From: Nymphaea colorata
Taxonomy: Eukaryota; Streptophyta; Magnoliopsida; Nymphaeales; Nymphaeaceae
DNA length: 64,000 nt
Assembly: GCF_008831285.2 (NCBI RefSeq)
Contig: NC_045146.1
Coordinates: forward strand, 9,932,972-9,996,971
Direction: 5' to 3'
The notes under the pieces are model-generated. The model had not been told where the DNA came from and ran no database searches. It saw nothing but the letters and a program-made list of their open reading frames with translations. Of the stretch, positions 30,670-41,299 are shown piece after piece; the first letter of the stretch is position 1, and each line of letters starts with the position of its first letter. The position numbers were made by a program, and so were the translations under genes.

Positions 30670-31110
30670 CAATCGACGATGAGAACCACTCCTTGTGAAC
30701 TCCCCCTACTACTACGACCTTTTGAAAGATATGGACAACCTGAGTGTTCAAAGCATTATGGAGATCAATCCAACAGTCGTCCTTATGTTTGCTCTTCGAC
30801 CAATGATGAGAACCGCTCTCTGTGAACTCCCTCTACTGCTGCAAACTTTTGAAAGGGTTATGGACAAACTGAATGTTTGAAGTGTTATGGAGAAGCCTCT
30901 GCTTGCCAACTGGTAAACTTCCACCTTGAGTTGCTCTTTTCGAAAAACCATTTTGTTGTCGAGAGGGGTATATTTTGTCATCAACGCTTTCACATACGGG
31001 CTATCGCATCATTCCCGTCGTCCACCTCGGGGCATTATTGTCTATTGACGCCTTCATGTACGGGCTAGTGTGTCATTCCTACTGTCCACCTCAGGGCATT
31101 ATTGTCTACT
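30670..31110. repeat. Minisatellite-like units interrupted by copia insertion
   Basis: A ~127-bp unit containing CCAACAGTCGTCCTTATG, GATGAGAACCGCTC, GTGAACTCCC, TTTTGAAAG and ATGGACAAACTGAATG occurs at 30765-30892. A diverged copy is split by the copia element (25430-25484 joined to 30670-30764). A second, ~62-bp repeat unit (ACGGGCTA...GTCCACCTC...GGGCATTATTGTCTA) occurs at about 30996 and 31057. No coding role is apparent. Confidence 0.75.
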
Positions 31111-31773
31111 GCCGATTCACCATCAACCCAAACTTAAGCCCATTCGGTCTCCGAGTTACTCTTCAAGACAGATACCCAAGTTCTGCGACCAAGTGTCTCA
31201 TGAGAAGCCGTCGTGCACAAAACTTTTGTGCACGTCGGAGGTGTAAATAACCAGCTTCATCATATCAGCCCCTTATTAATGTGATGCAAGGTCCACACAA
31301 CTCTTAATATCTTTATTTTTTTTAAATATTTAAAAGAACTAACAACTGACCAACCTTTGAAACTTAACAAACAGCTGGCCAATTTCTGTCCCAAATTCTC
31401 AGATCACTGCCTCCTAAAAAAGAAACTTAACCCTGGTTTCTGGTCCTGTAGCACTATATTGACCAAAAACTCATCTGTCTTCACCTCTAATTTTGTTGAT
31501 GCATTTGTAGATGATTGTCACACAATAAACCAACCAACGGCACTCCAATAAATGTCATCGACTCAATCATGGAGAGAGTTTATGCATTCAAAGTGTGTAT
31601 AGATGAGATCTCTCATGGGCTGACTGCAACATCTGGTTCACTCGGCTCAAAATGGCCATCCTTAAAATGTACCCCTTTCAAGAGATTGTAAAATGAAGGC
31701 TGGAATTATCTTGTGGGCACACATCGCTACTATTGTTTCTTCAGCAAAATTAGATATTTTCCATGGGCAAAAC
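31111..31773. other. Intergenic DNA, nothing recognised
   Basis: No domain-bearing ORF and no recognisable repeat boundary. A short plus-strand ORF (31357-31551) resembles nothing I know. Confidence 0.4.
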
Positions 31774-32203
31774 TGTAATCGCCGACCCACTCCAAGCCTC
31801 AGACTCCGGATCCGGTGGACCCCAACCTTCCCCTAGTAGTGTTGGTTCTAGGCCAAAAAAGGCTAGAAACCAGAACTGCTAGGGAGCCGGTTGGGATCCG
31901 CATGCCAGAAATCTGAGCCCAGGAATGGGTCAACTCATTACAGTGGTATCAAAGTACGTTTCAACATTCGGACCTAAGGTCTCACACATGATGACAACCT
32001 TAAGGAGAGTGGATTGTAACATTCCAAAAGTTTAGTCTCGTATTGAATATTGTGAAAGATCTTCAAGAGCTTATAAAGAAGATTGATAAAGTGGTTAGTT
32101 GTCTTGGTTTAGTCTTTTTGAACGTGAAACCGAAACTGCTAAAGGGCATGTTGGGATCCACTATACCAAAGGTCTGGGCCCAAAAGTGTGTCTGGTTGTT
32201 ACA
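31774..32203 (+). mobile_element. Probable TRIM (miniature LTR retroelement)
   Basis: Two related direct repeats, about 31774-31942 and 32015-32203, align over GAAACC(A)GAACTGCTA, GTTGGGATCC and CTG(A/G)GCCCA and both end in TTACA. The second begins TGTAACATTCCAAAAG. Directly after the first is GTGGTATCAAAGTA (31943-31956), close to the plant tRNA-Met primer site. Directly before the second is AAGGAGAGTGGAT, a polypurine-like tract. Only about 72 bases lie between them. This is the layout of a terminal-repeat retrotransposon in miniature. No clean 5-bp target duplication was seen and the repeats are diverged, so it is an old insertion. Confidence 0.65.
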
Positions 32204-34102
32204 AAGATATTGTGCAATTCCACAAGATCTCATGGTAACTAGAGCAATTTCATCATCAATGTGAAGGAAATCATAGGGAACATGAGTTCTAGACACTTTC
32301 AGGCAATGGTTTTCAAAGAGGTTCTGTTGGCAGCGGGAGTAGGATGCTTTATGCTGTAGGCTAGTGTTACAAAAATGGACTCTTGCCTTAATTCTCTCAA
32401 AACAAAGGTGCTCCTCTAGGATTGTTAGTTGAGATAAATTTCACTTTTGCAATGATTCTTCAACCGTGCCAGCACTCTGGTGGTAATTCTGTCAAGAAAT
32501 GCTGCTTTCTGATTTCAATTTAAGCCCTTATTATCTCCTTCACGTTTTTTACAAGGAAGCAGTGATTTGAGAATTAGAGAAAAACACTGAACATCTATTC
32601 GTTAAGCTCTAAAGGTTGTGCAGTCATTTATTATTTAGCCCATTTGTTAAGTAGTGTTTGTAATTTTTTTCTATTTTACAATATTTTTAAAGAACATAAA
32701 ATGAAATAAATAGGGCAATTCAGGTTAACAATAATACTTATGGGTCGATAGCAAGTGAGCAAAACCTTCACGGCATACGTCTACGTTTTTTCAAACATAA
32801 CTTCCAAAGACTTGACGAATCCCAAGTCAGGAACTGCCTAGCCCCAGTACATGGCACAACGTTCGTTTCAAAACAAACCGAACGGGGTGAAGAGCGGGAG
32901 CAGATTTGATTTGGTATGCAAAATGAGGTGATGAAATAAAAAGAATATGCAACGGAAATTGGACCAAGCACTTTATATCTGAGTAAGGTTAATACAAAGT
33001 TAGATACGCTGGATCAAGGGACACCTTGAAAAATATGAGGCATCCCCTTTTACCAACCATAGAGGAACATCCCACGTCTGCCCTTTAGTACATGACTGCA
33101 ATTAAAAAATGGATATCTTCAGCCAACTCTATGCCTACACTCATTTGCAGAACTTCATCAAAGATTAGCAGACTGTCGTGAGAAATTCAGAGGCACAGAC
33201 ATCAGCTCCGTAATGCTCACTCTCGGATGGCTACACAATCTCCTCGTGTACAATGTGGAAAATTTGCCACTTATGCAGATCGGAATAAAGTTAGTCCCAG
33301 CTTCATCCCCATGAAAAGCAAATCTCCTAAGATGACTGTAGGTGCAAACATTTTCTGACAGTGACTAGCAGGCCTCAAATTCTGTCCTTCGTATACCAAA
33401 TTTAGAAGCAATGAAACATAGCATAGAGATAATTGAATGCCATCAACATGCAGTGCGAAAAGGAAAAATATCTCTCCCTCAACGAAAGAAACTTGTCCCT
33501 ACAAAATTCATCTTGATGTACAAGAAGACTACAGCTACACCACTGTTAGATCACTTCATATAAGAATATGGGATTCTTTTGTCTATTTATTTTTAATGCT
33601 CTCAGCACAAATCCCTGTTCCAATTCAACATAAAAGAGATAGCCTCTTAGCTCGCCCTGGTAATCTCACCTCACCTAACACAACATTGTATGATATTTGA
33701 CATGGTTACAATCATCGCCATGTTATTCTTTGTCTTTAACGTGCTCATTGATGTCACTGCCAAATTCTTCCTAAATTTAACTAGAACGACAAGACAAGAC
33801 AAAGAAGGACCCAACAGAAAGACAACATGGAAAGAACGATGGAAGGTTTTCAATTGCAATCTTCTCAAACATGATAGATACATGTGATTTGAACCTTATT
33901 ACTCATCATTAACTTCCTAACTTTTTGGCCTTGGACTTGCATCAATATGTAATGACTGGATGAAAATGGAAAAAAAAAAAAAAAGACAATCCTTGAAGCA
34001 TGTATACTATTTCTTTTCCAGCTTTTCTCTGCCATATCCATTTTCCTTACATTTATATTCATCTTGTTTATATTTTCACAGGTTTGGCATTTATTGTAAC
34101 AG
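32204..34102. other. Low-copy-looking noncoding DNA
   Basis: No recognised gene on either strand; short ORFs at 32768-32971, 33437-33700 and 33671-33887 lack domain motifs. Less repetitive in appearance than its flanks, with a T/A-balanced composition like introns or UTRs. It could belong to a host gene's untranslated parts, but nothing proves this. Confidence 0.35.
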
Positions 34103-34319
34103 TATCAGTGCATGGAATATGTAGACCGTGGAAAGAAGTCAATGCATGAGTCAAGTTCAATGTCAAAACTGTGTGAAACTAAATGATATATGCATGCCTT
34201 AACCTAAAGCTTATCAGTGCATGGAATATGTAGACCGTGGAAAGAAGTCAATGCAGGAGTCAAGTTCAATGTCAAAACTCTGTTAACTAAATGATATATG
34301 CATGCCTTAACCTAAAGCT
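34103..34319. repeat. 109-bp tandem duplication, nearly identical
   Basis: TATCAGTGCATGGAATATGT starts at 34103 and again at 34212. The copies run through AGACCGTGGAAAGAAGTCAA, GATATATGCATGCC and TTAACCTAAAGCT with only a few differences (for example CATGAG/CAGGAG and a small change at GTGTGAAAC/CTGTTAAC). This looks like a recent local duplication. Confidence 0.95.
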
Positions 34320-35069
34320 ATGAAACATAAATATAAAAAAATGCATCACCTGAACATTTCTGAAGCATGGCAAGCAAGATAACAAAGCAGTAAATTAAAA
34401 TGAAACTGAATGGTAATACAGTTAAAAAGGGACATCATTAAAAGGAACACAGATGATAACACGGTACTATAACATAGCAGTCAAGGCCATAAAATGAAGT
34501 AGATAAAACTAATGGTATATAGTTACCCATTGACACGAGTTTGGCCACACACATGAGGTAAGTTGTCCCTGGCCAAATAAAGCTGACACAGGATATTGCA
34601 TTGTAACTGAAGGGTTCATGCCACATTGCATCAGCTAAAGATGGACGAAGGACCACCCGCCCACCACTTCATTGAGTAAATCTAAGATACATTTTCTACA
34701 GTAGTATTTCTGCAATTGTTGGTTGCTGTTGTGTCCTATACTGCTATAGCACCACAAACTGTTGACATCAAATCCCTGTTATCTGTTATATGGTTTTCAT
34801 GAGACGAAAGTTCTTAGATCTCCTTATTGAGCCTCACCAGGAATTTTCTCAGACACCAGCTTCATTTTTGTCATCTTTGTTTGCATCACCCACTATTTAA
34901 GCAATAAATCAGATCAGTTAGAAGTTTTTGCTGGCCACACAAAACTGGAGGTTCATGCAATTTTTCAGGTCTCACCATGATAAATCAGATCAGTTATAAG
35001 TTTTAAGGCCCACAGAAGACAGGCTTCTTTCTCATAAAGTGTTTTTATCTCCCCATATATGTATAATGT

Positions 35070-35078
<9 letters not shown>
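34320..35078. other. Noncoding DNA, nothing recognised
   Basis: A minus-strand open stretch (34656-34438) has no recognisable motif. No other structure seen. Confidence 0.35.
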
Positions 35079-35113
<35 letters not shown>

Positions 35114-35147
35114 GAAATGGACTTACAGAAAAATACAAAACATACAG

Positions 35148-35183
<36 letters not shown>

Positions 35184-35220
35184 CTGTTTTTTTTTGTATT
35201 TTTCTGTAAGTCCATTTGCT
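35079..35220. repeat. AT microsatellite with 40-bp inverted arms (fold-back)
   Basis: The left arm at 35111-35150 (AAATGGACTTACAGAAAAAT core, ending ACAGTTA) pairs with the right arm at 35181-35220 (TAACTGT ... ATTTTTCTGTAAGTCCATTT). A (TA)n loop of about 30 bases lies between, and another (AT)n run precedes at 35079-35110. The arms match over almost their full length apart from a poly-T difference. It could be a short fold-back element or a replication-generated hairpin. Confidence 0.9.
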
Positions 35221-36220
35221 CATTTTTTTGTATTCTCTCCTCCAATTTTCTGTTTTGTTCTTGACTGATAAACTAGCTATTGGAAGCCAAACAAGGCAAC
35301 AACTAGCTAAATAGTCCATTGAACTAGCCATTGGAGCCTTCAACATGTAGCTGTCATAAGGATTCTCCTCTTGCTCTGCGTATATATATTCCTCACTGCA
35401 ATATACAATTTTTAAGCATGTTCTCATGCTATTTCTGCTCTAATACGATCAGTTTATTCATGAGTGTCACATGTGTGTGGATTGCAGTGGTCAATTGTGA
35501 CGACACAGTTATTTCTTTCTTGGTCCTTTGTGACTAACAGTATCCTGCAGACTTGGTCAGATCAAGACATGGCTTGAGACATTTCATTACATTGTATCAG
35601 AGCTTGATTGTTATTTATTCAAGCTTAATGATTTTAATTATATAAAATGAGCTGATCCTATGGAGAATATCATCATACCTAGGGGCTTGGGAGACATGTG
35701 AATGGTACAATGCTAGAGCCTCATCTAAATCCAAAAAAAGCTGTAAAAAATATATTGGTCAGTGCCTCAACTAAGACACAGAATTTGTGAACAAAATAGT
35801 GGCATCGATTGAAGAGGAAAATGGGAAGTCCTCAAGAAATTGAAACACAGCTACAAGATTGCCATGCAAATAATTGTCAAATCATCTCATAGTTTATAAT
35901 TTGCGTTCCATCTTCTAAAATTCAAAATGCAGCATGAGCTTGGGTGTTTCCCAAAACCCATTAGATGAAACAAGACAAAGCAAGATAGTACTATCTTCAA
36001 AAGATGACAAGGTCAACCAAACAAATTGAAAAGTGTGTCATAAATTAATGTGGCATCCCTTTTCCCTACGAGATGAACTAGTAGTCATGAAAGAAGGTGG
36101 AGAGGTTGAAACAAGAAAAAAGCAAATGGAGACAAAGAGAGAGAGAATCTAGATGCACATTGTGAATTACTACAAGATCCCTTTTTTCATATGGAAAGAA
36201 CTAGTATTAATGGAACTTAA
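35221..36220. other. Noncoding DNA, nothing recognised
   Basis: AT-rich. Short ORFs without motifs. No gene or bounded repeat could be supported. Confidence 0.35.
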
Positions 36221-36222
36221 CA

Positions 36223-36268
<46 letters not shown>
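36221..36268. repeat. Compound (CA)n(GA)n microsatellite
   Basis: (CA)10 at 36221-36240 directly followed by a GA run to 36268. Confidence 0.97.
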
Positions 36269-36270
<2 letters not shown>

Positions 36271-36344
36271 CTCCATTGTTTTTTTCTTTGCAGTCTAATA
36301 GCTGAGTTTGAACAAGTTGCTGCTTCAACGTCTGTATAGCCTCA

Positions 36345-36960
36345 ATGCCATCAATAGAAGAAGTTCTTGCTCAAGTATGCAAGGACAAACAAGTCTTCAT
36401 ACGGCAAAGTGGTTCTAAACCACAACATATAAAGAAGAATTTTTCCAAGTTCAAGGAAAAAGTGGCAAGAATGAGGCCAACAAAGAGAAGACCAATAAAA
36501 ATGCAATCGATGGAAGCTCCCCAATACCTATTGCACAACTATTCATCTACTGCTAAAACTGTTATATCTTCAATAGCTATATTAACTCCTCTTGGTATGA
36601 GTTTCTGGGTACTTGAGTTTGGTACTTCTTTTCATATGAGTCCCGATGAAAACATCATCCAAAGAAAAAGAAAAGTAATCTTTCACTAGGGTTTGCACTA
36701 AGGATGAAACTTCTTTGGAAAATAAGATATAGACAATTGCGCAATTGTAATTCATCATACCCAACATTAAAGTCATTCCAAAACTAAATTTAGACCTTTT
36801 ATTGGTTTACCAATTTTTAGATTATGGCTATAAAGTTCATTTTCTCATACATGGTTTGCTGGATGTAAGATCATCCAGCTGAATAGAGAAGGACGCAGAA
36901 GAGGGAACCTCTTCATGGAAAATAGAAAGACACTTTTTGAATAAAGTTCTTTTGTATCCT
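36345..36960 (+). pseudogene. Copia gag/protease fragment
   Basis: A plus-strand frame at 36345-36689 ends with VLEFGTSFHMSPDENI, which matches the copia protease site except that the D-S-G is read E-F-G. The charged stretch upstream (KKNFSKFKEKVARMRP) fits the region after the gag zinc knuckle. A degraded continuation at 36760-36860 has IPKLNLDLLLVYQFLDYGYK, the end of the protease region. It is a dead fragment of about 0.6 kb. The same block in a related form, IPKLNLNLLYVSQITKHGYD, is seen on the opposite strand at 38400-38480. Confidence 0.7.
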
Positions 36961-37678
36961 ATGATATATGGGTGCAACTGAAATGGGTTCAGGTGTGGGT
37001 GCCTGGACATGGCCTGGACACAGCATGGATCGTGTCAGTCCATTTTTGGTCTCAATCAAAGTTGACTGAGTTCATTGAGGTCCAAATTTTACTTGTTCTT
37101 TTCTAATGTCACCCATGTACATACACTATGAACAGAGGCAGCCCGACAGTTAAGCGGAAGGCTGCTCTCCTCCTGTGCTCATGGACAACTCAATGGCAAA
37201 AACTCACCATATGTGTCATCTGATGACTTTTCTAGTAAGCAGTAACCGTAACCTATGAGCAGCTACTTTTGGTGAAGGGAGTCGTCTCTAGCAAACGGCA
37301 GGCCTGTTTTCTCTTTTTTTCCAGCAAACCATAAATCTTTTGGCAGATTTCATCTTTTTTCCAGCGATAGATATGATTACACTTCCATTCTCATCATTTT
37401 GCCAGACATCCTGCCGATTTGCTGATTTTTGCAGCCCCTCATTTGATTTTCATTGTGTTGTCTTCTCTCTCCTATCTGCCGATCTTTTGCAAGTCCTTAT
37501 GCACTATTTCTTTATTACTTTTGTTATTACATATGAAATCAGAATTTTTTGCCTGATTTGGTGATTGAATGTGGTGACTGAATGTTTTATTCATCTATTC
37601 TTTGTCGTTATTACAATTTTGTGTGATCGCTTCTAACAGTTAGCATCTACTTTTTCCATTATAATCTGGGTTCAAATT
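36961..37678. other. Noncoding DNA between two copia fragments
   Basis: No recognised coding sequence. The block around 37115-37320 has a few short repeats (AGCAGTAACC, AGCAAACGGCAGG-like words). It might be LTR DNA of either flanking copia fragment, but no boundary was identified. Confidence 0.35.
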
Positions 37679-38176
37679 TTAAAAAGGCATTCTGTTTATT
37701 AAATAAACGGTCATAAGGGCGGCCTTAGCCCAAAATTTTTTTTGGAATGTTCTTGAGATGAGTAGGGTTTTAGTGGTTTCAATCATATGTTTGTGTTTTC
37801 TTTCAGCTAGACCATTTTGTTGAGGTATTTTGGAGCATGATCTTTGATGTATAACATCACGCTCTTCTAGGTATTTCCAAAATTCATTAGAAAGATATTC
37901 TCCTCTTGAATCAATTCTAAGATGATAGGTTGCATTAAATCGATTTTGAATTAATTTATGGAAAATTCCGAAATAACTGAAGACTTCAGATTTAGACTTA
38001 AGTAGTATCCAAGTATACCTAGTGAAGTCATCAACAAAGTTAACATAATAAGAAAAACCTCCTTTTGCGACCACAAGTTCTGGTGCCCATACGTCCGAAT
38101 GAAGTAACTCAAAACGTGTGGTTAAAAGAAAATTTTTTGAGCCAAAACGAAATGATTGTAATTTTCCAAGTGACAA
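37679..38176 (-). pseudogene. Copia integrase core fragment
   Basis: A minus-strand frame of about 165 residues with the integrase catalytic pattern: first Asp in FELLHSDVWAPELV, second in LRIDSRGEYLSNEF, and Glu in KIPQQNGLAERKH, spaced as in the D,D-35-E core. It ends with FWAKAALMTVYLINRMP before the stop near 37679. Reverse transcriptase does not follow. Nearby upstream, 38649-38398 carries the end of the protease. The core looks intact, but the element is truncated, so it is a pseudogene fragment. Confidence 0.85.
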
Positions 38177-38397
38177 TCCTTACCTATGGAATCTTCTTTA
38201 AATGATCTCGTTGTTAAGGGAAGACATTTTTTCAAACTAAGATGCCCTAATCTTTTGTGAAGAAGTTCTAACTACTTTTTCCACAATATTACAAAATTGC
38301 TTTTGTGCTAAGTCTAGAAAGTCCATGTAGTATAAGTTGCTCTTACATGGACTTCCTCAATCTGCTTCCCAGACTGGCGAACATGCACAATACAACT

Positions 38398-38900
38398 TTA
38401 AGATGAGAAGGGAACATCATACCCATGTTTGGTAATTTGAGAAACATATAAAAGATTTAAATTTAGTTTAGGAATACATCTAGCATTAGGAACTTTGAAA
38501 ACTTTGGAAGTTTTAAGATTTTTTTCAAATTTTCCGATACTTTTAATGTTCAAATTTGTGCAATCAGCTGTAGAAACATAGTTATTTGAGCAAATAGGTT
38601 TACATTCAGAAACAAAAGTCGTATTTGGGATCATATGAAAAGGAAGCACCCGAGTCTAATAGCCAAGAGTTCGTACATTCATTAGAAGAAAAAACAGCTG
38701 CCTCGGTAAGATAATTCCATTTAATTAAGGGTTGTTTCACCTAAGACTGAACTGGACCTTCCCAACCGGTGGCATCTTTTTTAATAGGCTTGATTAACTT
38801 TTGAACCTGACCCATATGATCGACTGTTGTCTGCTCCTTCTCTTGTTTCACTTTAGGTAATGACACATCAATGCAATTCTCAGACGAATGGCCATCAATG
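38398..38900 (-). pseudogene. Copia protease and degraded zinc knuckle
   Basis: The minus strand near 38680-38655 encodes the protease active site WLLDSGASF, followed by a frameshift, then SECKPICSNNYVSTADCTNL and IPKLNLNLLYVSQITKHGYD to 38398. Further upstream, 38890-38810 carries SIDGHSSENCIDVSLPK, a remnant of the CCHC zinc knuckle. Belongs with the integrase fragment at 37679-38176. Confidence 0.7.
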
Positions 38901-39374
38901 CTTTACACCCAAGCAAAACACTAACTGGTGGAAGCTTCAATGCTATAGTGTTTAATCTTATGGAGTGTTTCGCCCTTCAAGGAATAGTTCACCTGAGCCA
39001 TACTTTTACCAAGATGACCTGCTGCCTAGAGAATCACTTTGCTTTCCTGAATCTAAAGAAAACAACAAGAATAATTCTTCTCCAAGGAAAGAGCCACTCT
39101 CACCTCGCTTTTCACTTCCTTTCTCTTTCATCTTCCTCCTTTCTTCTTATTGTTCTATGCTGATGCTTCCCTTCCTTCTTTTTCTCTTAATTGTAATATG
39201 TGGTATTTTCTCAGACGTTATATTTAAATGTTTCCATACTTGTTTTCCTATGTTATCCTACTTTCACATTGTTTCCTACTCAATTCCACTTTCATTTCCT
39301 ACAGTTTCTATGACATTTCGACAAGCAATTGTATCCTTTTTATTACTTCCTGCCATTTTTCAAGACATCTTATA

Positions 39375-39470
39375 TCAGTATGAAGTACAATACCGTATAG
39401 CAACAAAGGCAAGCATGCTTCCAATCACAAGAATAATTCCAGATATCATAATGAAGAGGAACATTGAAGA
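39375..39470 (-). other. Possible last exon or remnant with a membrane segment
   Basis: A minus-strand frame reads SSMFLFIMISGIILVIGSML and runs to a TGA at 39375-39377, a strong hydrophobic segment. It lies 190 bases downstream of the membrane-protein exon at 39664. The splice phase from that exon does not match, so it is either an alternative exon, a decayed exon, or chance. The opposite strand has an ORF (38965-39477) of no recognised family. Confidence 0.2.
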
Positions 39471-39627
39471 AGAATAATTGCGTCTAAACAAATTCAGTCA
39501 CTCAGCTGACTGTAACGGTGGAAAACAGGGGTTCTTCTTCTGAACAAAGGAAACAAGAGGTTTCTACAATTCAGGTCTACTGTATTCCTACATGATTGCA
39601 ACTGATGACTGAATATTGCACCAGAAC

Positions 39628-40638
39628 CTAATTTGCATTAACCAATATAAAAAGAAATTTTACCTCATATACACATCCTCCATCCTCAACATCTTCAAAA
39701 AGAGAGGAGTAATAAGTAGAGTCGACGATAAAGCCACCCACAGCATCACAGTAGTCAGAATTTTCTTGAACAATGAGGTAGTTTGCAGAACTCAGAAGAC
39801 TTGTTCTCGGGTCAACATCAGACTCCCTATAAACGTTGTCGACACATGAAGCCCCCAATCTGCACATTTGTATCCAAATGAACGTCGATGAACACCTAAC
39901 TAAGAACCCAATAATTTCCATCCACAAGGCAACTCTAACCGAAAAGATATCGAGGGCACTATACTTTTCGGTAGACATATTCCTGCATAAGAGCAACGAC
40001 CGTCAGTTACAGCAAAAATGCGAAGCTTGACACGAAAATACACAGAAATAGAATCTTGTGGCTCTTCTAATTATGTATTTGAGTTTTCTAAAGATCTCGT
40101 GCTATTAAATAATAAAGGGAAATCGGAGAAAGAACAGAAAACAAAATAATTCGGTGTGGAATTCAAGAAATCAGATAGTTCTCGTACCATATCTCCCGAA
40201 AGAAGAGGACGAACCAAGAAACGTCGAGCAGGATTTCACAAACCAAAAGAAAGGCGTAGGTTTGTCCAAGGCGCTGACTGCTGCTCTCAACTGCAACAAC
40301 CGCAAACAATGACACCGCCAGGTCTATCAGCATGACGCCATTGTAGAGAGCTCCGATGGACCCGACCAGAGCACAAGCAATCTCAAAACCCCGATGGAGA
40401 AAAACAAGAAGAAAACAGAAAACGATCTCAAAAAACAAAACTACAAAGTAAGAACAACAACAACAACAAAATATAAGCACTCATTTTCTAGCTCAGAGGA
40501 AAGAAGTACAAAAGAAAGCAAGAGAATCTGAAATCCGCTTCTTCTTTGGTCCGGAAGAAGAGGAATAACGATCAGAATACCTGAACATAGAGCATGAAGA
40601 CGGCGACAGATCGGATGGTACCGTGGTCGCATAGCCAT
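39628..40638 (-). CDS. Conserved plant multi-pass membrane protein, three exons
   Basis: The only convincing host gene. Proposed exons on the minus strand: 40638-40581 (starts MAMRPRYHPICRRLHALCS), 40350-40188, and 39982 to 39664 or on to the stop near 39628. Donors read CAG|GTATTC and ATATG|GTACGA; acceptors read CGGAG|CT and TGCAG|GA; phases agree (1, then 2). The product, about 190 residues, has three to four predicted membrane segments: LYNGVMLIDLAVSLFAVVAV, TYAFLLVCEILLDVSWFVLF and ALWMEIIGFLVRCSSTFIWI, then a soluble acidic tail with SSLFEDVEDGG. The SSSQRLGQTY and FREIWNMSTEKYSALDIFSV stretches look conserved in plant proteins of unknown function that I recall only in outline. Function unknown. 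It is uncertain whether a fourth exon follows the donor-like GAG|GTAAAA at 39663. Promoter direction is from the right. Confidence 0.65.
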
Positions 40639-41299
40639 GATTGGATACTTAACCAAGCGTCTGAACACCAGAGCATTAGCGGTGCCCTAGAAATGGACGA
40701 ATCCTACGTCGGGTTCTTGAAGTTATGAAGCCAGGAATAGAAGAAGGAGCGTGAAGATGCATGGAAGAAGCAGATGAGTGGAGAATTGATCAGGCGTTTC
40801 TTGACCGAATGCCTTCCAGGAGGATCGCGTGGGGAGGGATGAGGAATGAGGAAGAGGCGCCGAAAGGAGAGAGAGAGAGACCACTTGCCTTGTACATGGT
40901 GGTTGAGACAATGGGTATCAGAGTTTCTCATGTCTTAATCGATAAAGAAGCCTATAGCAAACAGCCCCCACATTGGGTATAAAAAAAACTGATTACACTT
41001 CATCATCAATTTTCATTCATGGATATGATTGGTGGGACATCCTAGTTTGTGTTGCATATGTCTCAACCTAAATATCTTTAAAACACAAGAACCCTCGTTC
41101 AATTTGTTACTCGGCAGACCACGATCTATGCTATAAATGCAGTTCTTTCCACACTACATCAGTATGTCAAATGAGCTCATGGCATGAGTACCTCATAATT
41201 TATGCAGATGATCGACAAAATCACCTCATACACCCAATGATTCGGATACCAACATATACAATTAAGGTACCAAGCATCCGAGTCGGTGAGGAAGAAGAA
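40639..41299. other. Putative promoter/5' UTR side of membrane-protein gene
   Basis: Upstream of the minus-strand gene. A GAGA-rich stretch at 40860-40882 is compatible with a core plant promoter (CT-rich on the minus strand), and AT-rich DNA follows from 40975. No single TATA box was assigned. From about 41100 the DNA probably belongs to the gypsy remnant. Confidence 0.35.

Noticed and set aside
35032-35427. 131-residue minus-strand ORF
   Set aside because: It runs through the AT microsatellite and hairpin, giving Tyr-Ile repeats; not a credible protein.
38965-39477. 170-residue plus-strand ORF with hydrophobic stretches
   Set aside because: No family recognised. Its start has no support and its last part is antisense to another hydrophobic frame on the minus strand; the T-rich, low-complexity composition makes chance membrane-like peptides likely.
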